From RGIG4034 sp045628945 (lineage in GTDB: Bacteria; Bacillota; Clostridia; Lachnospirales; Lachnospiraceae): a stretch of 64,000 nt of DNA. The notes under the pieces were generated by a model that was given only the letters and a program-made list of their open reading frames with translations, ran no database searches and had not been told where the DNA came from. The translations under genes were made by a program, and so were the position numbers. Below are positions 40,968-49,892 of the stretch, piece after piece; the first letter of the stretch is position 1, and each line of letters starts with the position of its first letter. Where the stretch lies: assembly GCA_045628945.1 (NCBI GenBank), contig JAZQQG010000005.1:51072-115071 (forward strand), written 5' to 3'.

Positions 40968-42818
40968 TTAAAGTTTCAACCATGCTCCGAAAAAGTCATG
41001 TTTGCGAAAGAAATCGGTTAACGCGTCAACATTTTGCAAAAGGATCGTCAGGTAGTCAGTTCCCTTTGAGACAACACTGCGCAAATCTTCCTGGACGTTT
41101 CCCTCTGAATCGTTAATATCTCCCTCAACCTCCTGAAGTTTGGCTTGTGCATAGCAGAATACGTAATACATCGCATAATCTTTTTCAAGCTTCGGTACGC
41201 ATGCCGACGCCGTATCCAGTAGTTTCTTAATCTGTCCCATCGGCATCTCATTCTTGGCAAGATACGACATAATCTTACTGTAAGCAAGAAGTGCTGTCTT
41301 AATCTCCTCACGATCCTTATGTAGTTTCTCGCCAAGGGAAGCCATGTATTCACCGAACTTATGACGCGTATCCTCATCAAACAGCGGCGCCGTATCGGCA
41401 ATAATCTGTGCCATATCACAATCCTGAACGCACAGACGGTCAATCACTTCTCCAAGCGGAAGATGTTCTGCCCCATGAATATAGGCACCGCCTTCGGTTG
41501 CATTGTAGAAATGTACCGCAGGATTCCGTTTAATCTCGTTTTCAAACCAATCTCGATACAGGAAGAATTCCCTGGAACTCTTCACCTTACCACCGTAGTA
41601 TCCGTCTACCAGAACGGTATTCTCATCATCAATCTCAGTCTTACGCTTACTTCCTACCGTTCCGTCGGCATAGGTCTTATCTCCGGTATAAGCCAGATCC
41701 TGTCCTACAAATACGATGGATTCAAACCCCATCAAATCCGCAATAGCGCAGGCCGAATTTGCCACCGAACCGCCACTGGGAAAAGGTGGAAGCTCCGTCT
41801 TCGACATCCGAAGGTATTTATTGACATAAGGATTCATGTCGTTCATGAAGAACACGGGACCCTTTTGACGATAAAGTACCTCAAATTTACTCTCCATCTC
41901 ACAGATCACCGGTATATCCCATACCCGCTCATCATCCGTATGATGAATGCTTTTCTTGGAGTCCACCGTCACAAAGATATCCGGAATTACATCATGCTCC
42001 ATCAATACCGGAAGTGCCGAGTCTACCGCACAGAGAATTGCATGGCCCTTCGCCCGCTTCAGTTCTTCAACATTTTTATTTAGTGAAGGCCCAGATGCAA
42101 TAATAATGAAAGGCAGGTTGCGCGGACATCTTTTTGAGAAATCATAGATTGATTTGCTGAGTGCAAATTTCTTGGTATTCGTAATAGAATTAAATGCGTT
42201 TCTCCTGCCGTTTCGCCCTAAGACACTCTTCGTCGCACGAAGTTTCATGACAAGCGTCTGAACCATCTCATCATATTCCTTAACCAGTTCGGGAAAAAGA
42301 CGATCATAATTCGGATAGGACTGGTAGACAGAGTTCTTGATATCCTCATAGGTCACGAAGGAATAGAGGCTCTCCATGGCACTTTTTTCTCCATATTGCC
42401 CCACCACCAATGTAACTCTGGAATCACTTAAAATATCCGTAAGATCGAAGTTCTCGATAACTGTCGAGAACAACGAAACGGAAGGCTCATAGAGCAACAG
42501 TTTCCCGGTATCATCCAATAGGCTCAAGGTCTTACGGGCATACATCCCGTTTCCTACGCCGCAAAAAATCACCTTTTGACCATATCCCGAGAAAGGGACC
42601 ATGGATGCCCACATATTCAGGAGTTCCTCCGGGTCATACAAGGTATCCAACTGATATTCCACGCCATCTTTCACTGCATACAAGACATTACGATCCGCAA
42701 CCTCAGCAACACCGTAAACGAGATTCTCATCCGCAGGAACATCCGAAGTCAAAACTTTCACAAGGGTTTGATATCCACAGGCTTCCAGTTGTTGATAATT
42801 TTTCTCGAAAATACTCAT
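40968..42818 (-). CDS. Maf flagellin glycosyltransferase (DUF115), second copy
   Basis: 616 residues. FIIIASGPSLNKNVEEL (237-253), IPDIFVTVDSKKS, PSGGSVANSACAIADLMG and FVGQDLAYTGDKTYADG are DUF115 hallmarks. An additional nucleotide-binding-like part (VIFCGVGNGMYARKTL, about 83-98) precedes it. It is not a close copy of the Maf at 33544 (different length and flanks), so each may use a different sugar acid or site. It overlaps the small gene upstream by four bases (ATGA), which suggests coupled translation with it. Confidence 0.88.
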   Translation of the reverse strand: MSIFEKNYQQLEACGYQTLVKVLTSDVPADENLVYGVAEVADRNVLYAVKDGVEYQLDTLYDPEELLNMWASMVPFSGYGQKVIFCGVGNGMYARKTLSLLDDTGKLLLYEPSVSLFSTVIENFDLTDILSDSRVTLVVGQYGEKSAMESLYSFVTYEDIKNSVYQSYPNYDRLFPELVKEYDEMVQTLVMKLRATKSVLGRNGRRNAFNSITNTKKFALSKSIYDFSKRCPRNLPFIIIASGPSLNKNVEELKRAKGHAILCAVDSALPVLMEHDVIPDIFVTVDSKKSIHHTDDERVWDIPVICEMESKFEVLYRQKGPVFFMNDMNPYVNKYLRMSKTELPPFPSGGSVANSACAIADLMGFESIVFVGQDLAYTGDKTYADGTVGSKRKTEIDDENTVLVDGYYGGKVKSSREFFLYRDWFENEIKRNPAVHFYNATEGGAYIHGAEHLPLGEVIDRLCVQDCDMAQIIADTAPLFDEDTRHKFGEYMASLGEKLHKDREEIKTALLAYSKIMSYLAKNEMPMGQIKKLLDTASACVPKLEKDYAMYYVFCYAQAKLQEVEGDINDSEGNVQEDLRSVVSKGTDYLTILLQNVDALTDFFRKHDFFGAWLKL

Positions 42819-43210
42819 ATCGTAATTCCTTTTCCTTCTGCAATGTCAACAAATTCTTCGATACACGCTTTGGTTTCAAAATACAATACATCCGCCTGTT
42901 TAAAGATATCCTCGCTCTCTAAAGCTTGCGTCACACGAGTTACCTGATTTATCCAGAAGTTCTTATCTGCTGCATATTCTTCCATGCGGGGATCATCATA
43001 GACCTCAAGAATTCTAGTCACAATCTCACCGAAGAGCTGCACCAAATCCGGAATCATGGTCTGTAGATGGCGTCGGTCATCCATTACCGCAAGAGTTGCA
43101 TATCTTCCCAAAAGATAGAGAAAAGAGACCACCTTGTGATGCATTGGCATCTGCTCAATCGGGATTAGTTCCTGTTCTTCGTTCAATTCCAAGTCTTTGT
43201 TCTTATCCAC
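42815..43210 (-). CDS. Small helical protein of unknown function
   Basis: 131 residues. The sequence is acidic and helical (for example VVSFLYLLGRYATLAVMDD and VQLFGEIVTRILEVYDD) with no recognised domain, signal peptide or membrane helix. It overlaps both neighbours: eight bases with the decarboxylase gene upstream and four with Maf downstream. The tight coupling suggests a partner of the Maf transferase or a chaperone-like helper. I could not match it to FliS or another known family. Confidence 0.7.
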   Translation of the reverse strand: MDKNKDLELNEEQELIPIEQMPMHHKVVSFLYLLGRYATLAVMDDRRHLQTMIPDLVQLFGEIVTRILEVYDDPRMEEYAADKNFWINQVTRVTQALESEDIFKQADVLYFETKACIEEFVDIAEGKGITI

Positions 43211-44333
43211 ACGTAACCTCCGCCAAGGTCTTCATAAATGCCTGCTTATTTTCCAAAGCAGTTGTTGTCGGTCTGCCAAGGTCATCCCTGGCCCCGATGC
43301 CACACTTCACCTCGATGAAAATGAGTTCATTCGTCTTACGAGCCACTTCCAGCTCACAATCAAGTTTTTCAAGTGTCTCCACGGATACCACCCTTGGATA
43401 TCCACATGCCTTCGCAATAGCGGGAAGATCAATCTTAGATGCTACGGTAGGCATCCCACCTACAGTCTCGTGTGCTCCATTGTTAATCACAATATGAACC
43501 AGATTCTTTACACCGCTGCTTCCGAGCACTGCCATCGATCCCATATGCATCAACACCGCACCGTCACCATCTACGCACCATACCTTGCAATTCTTTTTCT
43601 GAGCAGCAATCCCCAATGCAATTGAGGAGCTGTGACCCATGGACCCTACTGTTAAAAAATCCAAACCGTGTCCCTGCTTCTTGGCCTCCCTAGCTTCGAA
43701 TAGTTCTCTGCTAGCCTTACCGGTCGTAGATACGATTGGGTCATTCCCTGTATACTCAATAATATGCTTAATAATATCTTCTCGTGTAACGGTATAATCG
43801 TTGGCGTACTTTACCTTCTCATCATACTCCAGAGCGCCTTTGCGGATTACAAGTGCCACGGCCTTACCTGCCTTGGTATGCTCCATCAGTTCTGTCACGT
43901 AATCCTTCGCTTCAGCCTCGGTGGTCTCCTTACCGATAACATGATAGGGAATATCCATCGTCTCCAGAAGCGTACAGGTTACCTTGCCCTGATATACATG
44001 CTGCGGCTCATCATGAATGCCCGGCTCTCCGCGCCAACCAATAATAAAGAATACCGGAATCGCATAGACATTCTCATTTAACAGAGATGCTACCGGATTG
44101 ATGACATTGCCTTCTCCAGAGTTCTGCATATATACAACAGGAACCTTACCGGTGGCAAGATGATATCCCGCTGCCAGGGCGGTACAGTTTCCTTCATTGG
44201 CGGCAATCACATGATGATTGTCATCAATTCCATAGGTCTTAATCAGATAGTTACACAATGCCTTCAGTTGGGAATCCGGAACTCCTGTATAGAAATCTGC
44301 TCCAATTGTCTGAACTAAGCTCTCAACTTTCAT
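43203..44333 (-). CDS. Phosphonopyruvate decarboxylase
   Basis: 376 residues. The thiamine-diphosphate enzyme turns phosphonopyruvate into phosphonoacetaldehyde and makes the PEP mutase step irreversible. Visible features are FYTGVPDSQLKALCNYL, NEGNCTALAAGYHLATG (with the catalytic Glu), NSGEGNVINPVASL and the TDP motif VDGDGAVLMHMGSMAVLG ending in VINNGAHE. The related sulfopyruvate decarboxylase has a similar fold, but the PEP mutase fusion in this cluster supports the phosphonate role. It overlaps the alcohol dehydrogenase gene by 11 bases. Confidence 0.92.
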   Translation of the reverse strand: MKVESLVQTIGADFYTGVPDSQLKALCNYLIKTYGIDDNHHVIAANEGNCTALAAGYHLATGKVPVVYMQNSGEGNVINPVASLLNENVYAIPVFFIIGWRGEPGIHDEPQHVYQGKVTCTLLETMDIPYHVIGKETTEAEAKDYVTELMEHTKAGKAVALVIRKGALEYDEKVKYANDYTVTREDIIKHIIEYTGNDPIVSTTGKASRELFEAREAKKQGHGLDFLTVGSMGHSSSIALGIAAQKKNCKVWCVDGDGAVLMHMGSMAVLGSSGVKNLVHIVINNGAHETVGGMPTVASKIDLPAIAKACGYPRVVSVETLEKLDCELEVARKTNELIFIEVKCGIGARDDLGRPTTTALENKQAFMKTLAEVTCG

Positions 44334-45405
44334 TTTTTACAATCCTTTCATACATCTGTCGAATGATATCTGCTGTCATCGGAACCGGTGAGTTCTTCAA
44401 GCGGTCGATGTTCACAGCTTTCGTAAGCATATCAACTTCGCCCTCGTAATCTCCTGCGACAGGCTGCTGCATCTTAAGTACCTCCAGCATCTTGCAGTAA
44501 TTCTCATAGCCCACGGTTTCTTCCAGTGTTGCCATTACCACACCGAAGTATTCTTTGCCCCGCTCATCACTCGACTTGTCTGCATTCTCTGACAGATACC
44601 TCCAGACCTCTACCATTCCAAGCGCCACCGAATGTCCATGCGGAAGTCCGTAGAGGCCGGTAAGCTTGTAGCTCATGGCATGCGGTGCAGTCGTCGACGT
44701 GTAATTAATTGCCTGTCCCGCCAGATTCGAACCTTCCATGATGCGAGCATAAACGTTCTCATTATATTTCTCTCTCAAGAGGTAATCCTGCCAATTATCA
44801 CGCAACAGTAGGATTGCCTTCATCGCGACCTGTTTACTCTCTTCAGTCGAATGCACCGACCAATAGGATTCGATTGCCTGGCAATAAGCATCTAAAAAGG
44901 TGCATTTCTTCTGATACACCGGCAGTCCACGCAGAAGTTCCGGAATCAACACCGCCACATCGGGAACCAAATAGGGTTCCGCAATCGACTGTTTCACGCC
45001 ACCTGCATAGATAACCGCAAAACGTGTCGACTCACTTCCGGTGCCTGCCGTTGTAGGAACCGCAATAAGCGGAATCCCTGAGTCCGAATGCGGTTGTGTC
45101 AGATAATTGGTCTCGGGATTCATCGGAGCATACAGTTTAATACTCTTCGCTACATCGATAGCGCTTCCGCCTCCGACTGCCACAATCGCATCACAAGAAT
45201 TCTTCCGAAATAAATCCACACCCTTTACAATATCCTCATACTTCGGATTTGGCGAGAACTCTGTGAATTCCACGAGCTGTTTTCCCGCGAATACCACTTC
45301 CATTCCATATCCGGAATAGGAACGCCCGTGAACCAGAAAGATTTTCTGATATTCACTTACTATTTCGGCTAATTCTTCTATCGACTTAAGAATCGTCTGA
45401 CTCAT
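44323..45405 (-). CDS. Iron-containing alcohol dehydrogenase, likely phosphonoacetaldehyde reductase
   Basis: 360 residues. The family III dehydrogenase shows AVGGGSAIDVAKSIK (the NAD(P) motif), PTTAGTGSESTRFAVI and metal ligands in the HAMSYKLTGLYGLPHGHSVALG region. Coupled to phosphonopyruvate decarboxylase (11-base overlap), it would reduce phosphonoacetaldehyde to 2-hydroxyethylphosphonate, as PhpC and related enzymes do. No aminotransferase for 2-aminoethylphosphonate was recognised in the window. AGGAG precedes the start. Confidence 0.85.
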   Translation of the reverse strand: MSQTILKSIEELAEIVSEYQKIFLVHGRSYSGYGMEVVFAGKQLVEFTEFSPNPKYEDIVKGVDLFRKNSCDAIVAVGGGSAIDVAKSIKLYAPMNPETNYLTQPHSDSGIPLIAVPTTAGTGSESTRFAVIYAGGVKQSIAEPYLVPDVAVLIPELLRGLPVYQKKCTFLDAYCQAIESYWSVHSTEESKQVAMKAILLLRDNWQDYLLREKYNENVYARIMEGSNLAGQAINYTSTTAPHAMSYKLTGLYGLPHGHSVALGMVEVWRYLSENADKSSDERGKEYFGVVMATLEETVGYENYCKMLEVLKMQQPVAGDYEGEVDMLTKAVNIDRLKNSPVPMTADIIRQMYERIVKNES

Positions 45406-45415
45406 TTTGTGCTCC

Positions 45416-46435
45416 TTACATCATTTTAGAACTCAGATATTTTACGACCCGATTACCTATACGTTCCGGCAACAAATCATGTGCAAGCAATACACTCCAC
45501 GCCCATATCATCTTTTTCTTCGATTGACGATACAATGTTTGCTTCTGCTTATAACATCTGTGATACTCCGGACTCTTCTGGTCAATCATTCGCAAGCATT
45601 CCATTGACGTATCCGTATCCAGCCCTATCTGACCAAGCTTGGCGTAATAGTCTCGTTTACTTCCAACATTCTCACCGGTTCCATCATATCCAAGATTCAA
45701 ACTCTTCTTAACCGTCGGATAAACACAGTACGTATCCTTGGTAAGGCAGTAGATTGTAACTGCCATATCGCATAGCCGCACATCTCCATTCGGGAAAAGA
45801 AGATTGGGTTTAATTCCGGCTATATACTTCGCATAAACAAGGAACGATTCCTGGTTCAGCATATAGAGCTTATGTTGTAATTTGATGGAATGACTAAGTG
45901 TCGTCTGAAACAGTTCTGTAATTTCATCCTTAATCCGATAATACTTTTCCAACCAAAAAGCATTGCCCCAAGCACTCATATGACGTGACAGATATGCGTT
46001 ACCATCGCATTTCGAGTAATCTATATCACGTGGTATCTGGGATCCTACCCAGACGACACGCTTACTGCTTTCAAATTTGCGCAATGCTAGATTAATGTAT
46101 CGAAGGAAGTTCGGTGCCAAAACATTATCATCTTCAAGAGAAATCATGCGGTCATATTTCTCTTTTACATGGTCCAACAGAAAATAGAAATTATCAATTG
46201 ACCCCAAATTACGCTCTTGAATATAAGCATGAACCTGCTTGAATCCCGAGATTGACTTCACATATTCGCAGCACTCCGTATGCCCCTTAACATACTTAGG
46301 AGAAGGGGGATAATCTACAGATATATAGAGTTCCGTGTCCTTCGCCTCCGGATTTTGCAGCAAAGAGTCTATCATCCTGCGAAGTTTATCCACTCGATTC
46401 AAGGTAACAATAACAATCGGTGCATATCCATCCAT
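45416..46435 (-). CDS. GT-A glycosyltransferase (GT13-like)
   Basis: 339 residues from the ATG at 46435, two bases after the previous stop; a TTG three codons earlier is possible. PIVIVTLNRVDKLRRMIDSLL begins a GT-A fold, and ISLEDDNVLAPNFLRYINLAL contains the acidic metal motif in the form used by the GNT-I (GT13) family. The donor is unknown. It belongs to the phosphonate half of the island, before the dehydrogenase gene. Confidence 0.8.
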   Translation of the reverse strand: MDGYAPIVIVTLNRVDKLRRMIDSLLQNPEAKDTELYISVDYPPSPKYVKGHTECCEYVKSISGFKQVHAYIQERNLGSIDNFYFLLDHVKEKYDRMISLEDDNVLAPNFLRYINLALRKFESSKRVVWVGSQIPRDIDYSKCDGNAYLSRHMSAWGNAFWLEKYYRIKDEITELFQTTLSHSIKLQHKLYMLNQESFLVYAKYIAGIKPNLLFPNGDVRLCDMAVTIYCLTKDTYCVYPTVKKSLNLGYDGTGENVGSKRDYYAKLGQIGLDTDTSMECLRMIDQKSPEYHRCYKQKQTLYRQSKKKMIWAWSVLLAHDLLPERIGNRVVKYLSSKMM

Positions 46436-46437
46436 TC

Positions 46438-46920
46438 CTAACAAGCCCCTCGTACCACCTCAGCAAGCGATACCACCGGGATATCTGTTTGCGTACTGAT
46501 ATTCTCCGCAATCTCATCAAAGGCAAAGGTTGCCGTAACAACGATAACATCGGCCTCTACGCCGTCAAATCCAGCCTCAGGGTCACGTACCTCAATCCCA
46601 GTCTGCGAAAAAGCAACCTTCTTGTCAAAAGCATAGGCAACCTTTACCTCAGACTTATCAAGCTCATCTACCAAACGATTACCAAGCTCTCCCATTCCGT
46701 AGATGGCTATCTTTTTATAGTGATTCCTTGTAAAATAAGTTGCAAGTGACTTCGACTGCTGGCTAAGCTCCAGCCACTCATTCATCAGCTTGTAATAGTC
46801 CTTGAATTTCTTAACCTTGGCTTCCTTGTCAGCAAGCTTTTTATCGGTCTTTTTCTTGTAATAGACACCTGCACAGGCACCTGCGCCTAATGCCAGAACT
46901 GCAAATACTTTTCCCTTCAT
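46438..46920 (-). CDS. Membrane-anchored protein with Rossmann-like domain
   Basis: 160 residues. A short hydrophobic N-terminus (MKGKVFAVLALGAGACAGVYY) is followed by a Lys-rich coil and a nucleotide-binding-like domain (KKIAIYGMGELGNRLVDEL, about 69-87; DVIVVTATFAFDEI). The same type of domain recurs at the N-terminus of several other proteins in this island. It has no catalytic extension of its own, so it may be an accessory or regulatory protein of the glycan machinery. Confidence 0.68.
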   Translation of the reverse strand: MKGKVFAVLALGAGACAGVYYKKKTDKKLADKEAKVKKFKDYYKLMNEWLELSQQSKSLATYFTRNHYKKIAIYGMGELGNRLVDELDKSEVKVAYAFDKKVAFSQTGIEVRDPEAGFDGVEADVIVVTATFAFDEIAENISTQTDIPVVSLAEVVRGAC

Positions 46921-46954
46921 ATCATTCCGCCTTTCCGCCTTACGGCCGCATTCT

Positions 46955-47440
46955 CTATAGATATTTTTTGGTAATCAGCCATTCAATATAATCACGAACT
47001 GCTCCGTTTCCACCGGCACAGTCACTTACATAGTCAGACAGTTCGCGAATAGGATAGACCGCATCCGCAGGACATCCCCGATGTCCGCACAGTTCCATAA
47101 TCGCGTAATCATTCATATCATCTCCGATATAGGCAACCTCATCCGGTGTAATCTGATATTCACGACAGATTTCCAGAAGTTTTCCCTGCTTATCACGAAC
47201 CCCCTGTACGACCAGATCAATCTCCAGTTCCTTTCCACGATTCTCTACGATTCGAGAACTTCGTCCTGTGATAATTGCAGTTTTAACGCCATATTGAGGA
47301 AGTATTTCATGAATTCCGTACCCGTCCTTACAGTTAAAAGACTTAAACAGTTCCCCGTCATTGCCCATATTTATTTTACCGTCTGTCAATGTGCCATCGA
47401 CATCCATCACAAACAGTTTTATCTTTTTCTTCTCGCTCAT
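46955..47440 (-). CDS. kdsC: KDO 8-phosphate phosphatase
   Basis: 161 residues, the size of the cap-less HAD tetramers. FVMDVDGTLTDG (the Asp nucleophile pair), ITGRSSRIVENRGKEL, DKQGKLLEI and YIGDDMNDYAIM are KdsC features. It dephosphorylates KDO-8-phosphate (or a nonulosonate 9-phosphate). It is seven bases after the arabinose-5-phosphate isomerase gene, part of the kds run 46955-49868. Confidence 0.88.
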   Translation of the reverse strand: MSEKKKIKLFVMDVDGTLTDGKINMGNDGELFKSFNCKDGYGIHEILPQYGVKTAIITGRSSRIVENRGKELEIDLVVQGVRDKQGKLLEICREYQITPDEVAYIGDDMNDYAIMELCGHRGCPADAVYPIRELSDYVSDCAGGNGAVRDYIEWLITKKYL

Positions 47441-47446
47441 AGATCC

Positions 47447-48412
47447 TTATACCCAGATTCCCGCGCCGACAACATCCTGCATTCGGATAATTCCGGCGAA
47501 ATTGCCATCCTGTTCCACAATCAGACAGCTAATATTGCGTTGCTTCATGACGAGCAGTGCTTCGATTGCAAGTTTGCCGGAGGCAATTGCAATCGGATTC
47601 TCCGTCATCGCATCCGCCACGCTCATCTGATAGATGTCAGCTCCTCTCTCAAGCAAACGACGCAGGTTCCCATCGGTGATAATCCCAATGGTCTTTCTAT
47701 TCCCGTCAACAACAGCTACCGCACCCAAACCCTTGCGGCTTAATTCTACGATTGCATCCTTCAGATGCATCTGCGGTGACACCACCGCCGCACGCTCTTT
47801 TTCTGCCATGATATCCTTGACGCCGATTAAGAGCTTGCGTCCCAAAGCTCCTGCGGGGTGATATTTTCCAAAATCCACATCCTGAAATCCATGCATTTGG
47901 CTTACAACGATAGCAAGTGCGTCCCCATAGCACATCTCCACCGTTGTACTAGAAGACGGTGCCAAGCCTAAATGACAGGCCTCCTCAATCTCCGGCAAGA
48001 CCTGAACAAAATCTGCCTGTTTGGCTAATGTAGACTCTCCGTTCCCGGTAATTGCAACAAGTTGAGCGCCGATATTTTTGATTGCCGGCAGGATTCCAAG
48101 AATCTCACTGCTTTCACCGCTATAGCTGATGGCAATCACGATATCATTGGAGGAAATCATTCCAAGGTCACCATGCATTGCTTCCGCAGGATGTAGTGCA
48201 AATGCCGGCGTTCCCAAGCTTGAAAACGTTGCTGCCAACTTCTTTGCCACATGCCCCGGCTTGCCCATTCCGGTCAGAACAACCTTCCCTTCGCACTTCG
48301 ATATTAACTTTGCAATAGTAAGAAAGGTATCGTCCAAAGCTTCCTTGGTAAGCTCGAGAGAGCGAATTTCCTTCTCAAATACTTTTTTACCTTCCAATAA
48401 CCAATCCGTCAT
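47447..48412 (-). CDS. kdsD: Arabinose-5-phosphate isomerase
   Basis: 321 residues from the ATG at 48412 (AGGAG upstream). The SIS domain shows VVLTGMGKPGHVAKKLAATFSSLG, HPAEAMHGDLGM and ISYSGESSEI; two CBS domains follow (DIMAEKERAA, VADAMTENPIAI). It isomerises ribulose 5-phosphate to arabinose 5-phosphate, the KdsA substrate. The gene lies 39 bases after kdsA and before kdsC. Confidence 0.92.
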   Translation of the reverse strand: MTDWLLEGKKVFEKEIRSLELTKEALDDTFLTIAKLISKCEGKVVLTGMGKPGHVAKKLAATFSSLGTPAFALHPAEAMHGDLGMISSNDIVIAISYSGESSEILGILPAIKNIGAQLVAITGNGESTLAKQADFVQVLPEIEEACHLGLAPSSSTTVEMCYGDALAIVVSQMHGFQDVDFGKYHPAGALGRKLLIGVKDIMAEKERAAVVSPQMHLKDAIVELSRKGLGAVAVVDGNRKTIGIITDGNLRRLLERGADIYQMSVADAMTENPIAIASGKLAIEALLVMKQRNISCLIVEQDGNFAGIIRMQDVVGAGIWV

Positions 48413-48451
48413 AACCACTCCTAATGATCGCATTCTCATGTCGTTCGGCCG

Positions 48452-49228
48452 CTATCGGACCGCCTCATAAACACGCAGAATCCGGCGAAGTAATTCCTCA
48501 AATTCATCCAATCGAACCATATTAGGTCCATCAGACAATGCATGATCCGGATCCGGATGAACCTCAAAAAACAATGCATCTGCCCCCGCAGCGATTGCTG
48601 CTTTCGCCAGCGGTTCAACATATTCACGGTTGCCACCGGTACAGTCTCCCTTTCCGCCAGGCTTTTGTACACTGTGTGTCGCATCAAAAACCACCGGATA
48701 ACCAAACTTCTTCATTTCGACAATGCCGGTCATGTCCACAACAAGAGTATTATAACCAAAAGTACTTCCTCTTTCACAGAGCAGCAGATTCTTATTACCG
48801 CTTGCCTCTATTTTTCCCACAACATTTCTCATATCCCAAGGGGCCAGAAACTGTGCCTTTTTGACATTGATTAATTTGCCGGTACCGGCCGCAGCCACAA
48901 GCAAATCCGTTTGTCTACACAAAAAAGCCGGAATCTGTAACATGTCAACAACCGTGGCTGCCTCATCGGCCTGCCACGGTTCATGTATATCCGTTGTTAA
49001 TTTTAATCCATAGCGATCTTTAACTTTTTGCAGAATTCGCAAGCCCTCTTTTATTCCGGGTCCGCGATAGGAACTGATGCTGGTACGATTTGCTTTGTCA
49101 AAGGAAGCCTTGAAATACAAATCAATATCCAGACGTTCAGAAATCTCCCGTAAGGACTTTGCAATCAGCATCACATTTTCTTCCGATTCTATTACACAGG
49201 GACCTGCGATTACCATTAATTTATTCAT
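48452..49228 (-). CDS. kdsA: 3-deoxy-8-phosphooctulonate (KDO-8-P) synthase
   Basis: 258 residues from the ATG at 49228, overlapping the preceding stop by eight bases and preceded by GAGG. It condenses PEP with arabinose 5-phosphate. MVIAGPCVIES places a Cys at residue 11, as in the metal-dependent class; YFKASFDKANRTSISSYRGPG, TDIHEPWQA, CERGSTFGYNTLVVDM and FDATHSVQKPGG match KdsA. KDO synthesis is uncommon outside the Gram-negative groups, yet the neighbours kdsD, kdsC and the CMP-sugar synthetase support it. Confidence 0.93.
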   Translation of the reverse strand: MNKLMVIAGPCVIESEENVMLIAKSLREISERLDIDLYFKASFDKANRTSISSYRGPGIKEGLRILQKVKDRYGLKLTTDIHEPWQADEAATVVDMLQIPAFLCRQTDLLVAAAGTGKLINVKKAQFLAPWDMRNVVGKIEASGNKNLLLCERGSTFGYNTLVVDMTGIVEMKKFGYPVVFDATHSVQKPGGKGDCTGGNREYVEPLAKAAIAAGADALFFEVHPDPDHALSDGPNMVRLDEFEELLRRILRVYEAVR

Positions 49229-49868
49229 TTTCAACCTCAATCAGCTTGCAAGCCAGCTCATAGTCCTTTTTCTCATCAATATCAACCGCTTCGATTCCGG
49301 AGACCTCCTGAATATACGGATGATATCCAATGCGTCGCCGCTCCTCACAAAAAATGTTCTTGCGAAAAATATAGAAGGCACTGGTCTCTACCCAAATCGG
49401 TTCCATATCCTGTGTGCGCGGCACATCATTAAGATCATAATTGATTGGTCTGTTCTGGTACCAGGCAAAGGTCTGAACGCGCTCGGCAGAAAAAGCCGAA
49501 TCGTACTCGCCACTCAACACAGCACTCAATGCTGTCTCAATTGAAGACTCCTTGATAAATGGCGATGTGGTATGCGCCAACACATAAACATCCGCATCCA
49601 CCTCGCGAATAAACGCATCATAGATATCAAAGCCCTTTACCGTATCTTTGTCCAAACGTACATCACGCCGCAAGAATCTGGCCTTTTCAGGAATATACTG
49701 TGTTACCGCTTCGTCACTGCAGTAGACATAGACCTCGTCAATCTGTGGGACCTGCACAAGCGTATTACAGATATGCCAGCATAACGGCTTGCCCGCAATC
49801 GGAAGAATATTTTTCTTCGGTAGTCTTTGTGAATTCAGTTTAATCGGAACCAATGCAACAACACGCAT
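49221..49868 (-). CDS. CMP-ulosonate synthetase (acylneuraminate cytidylyltransferase family)
   Basis: 215 residues. ALVPIKLNSQRLPKKNILPIAGKPL (in parts) is the nucleotide-binding start; LAHTTSPFIKESSIETAL and TSAFYIF follow. It belongs to the NeuA-type group more than to classic KdsB, but sits next to kdsA, so the substrate may be KDO or a related acid. It is separate from the NeuA-HAD fusion at 32518. It overlaps kdsA by eight bases. Confidence 0.83.
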   Translation of the reverse strand: MRVVALVPIKLNSQRLPKKNILPIAGKPLCWHICNTLVQVPQIDEVYVYCSDEAVTQYIPEKARFLRRDVRLDKDTVKGFDIYDAFIREVDADVYVLAHTTSPFIKESSIETALSAVLSGEYDSAFSAERVQTFAWYQNRPINYDLNDVPRTQDMEPIWVETSAFYIFRKNIFCEERRRIGYHPYIQEVSGIEAVDIDEKKDYELACKLIEVENE

Positions 49869-49892
49869 ATGACTTCTCCTCTACCTTCTACT

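Noticed and set aside
41361..42083. Open frame antisense to the second Maf gene (240 codons)
   Set aside because: Shadow of a DUF115 gene with full motifs; no start signal.
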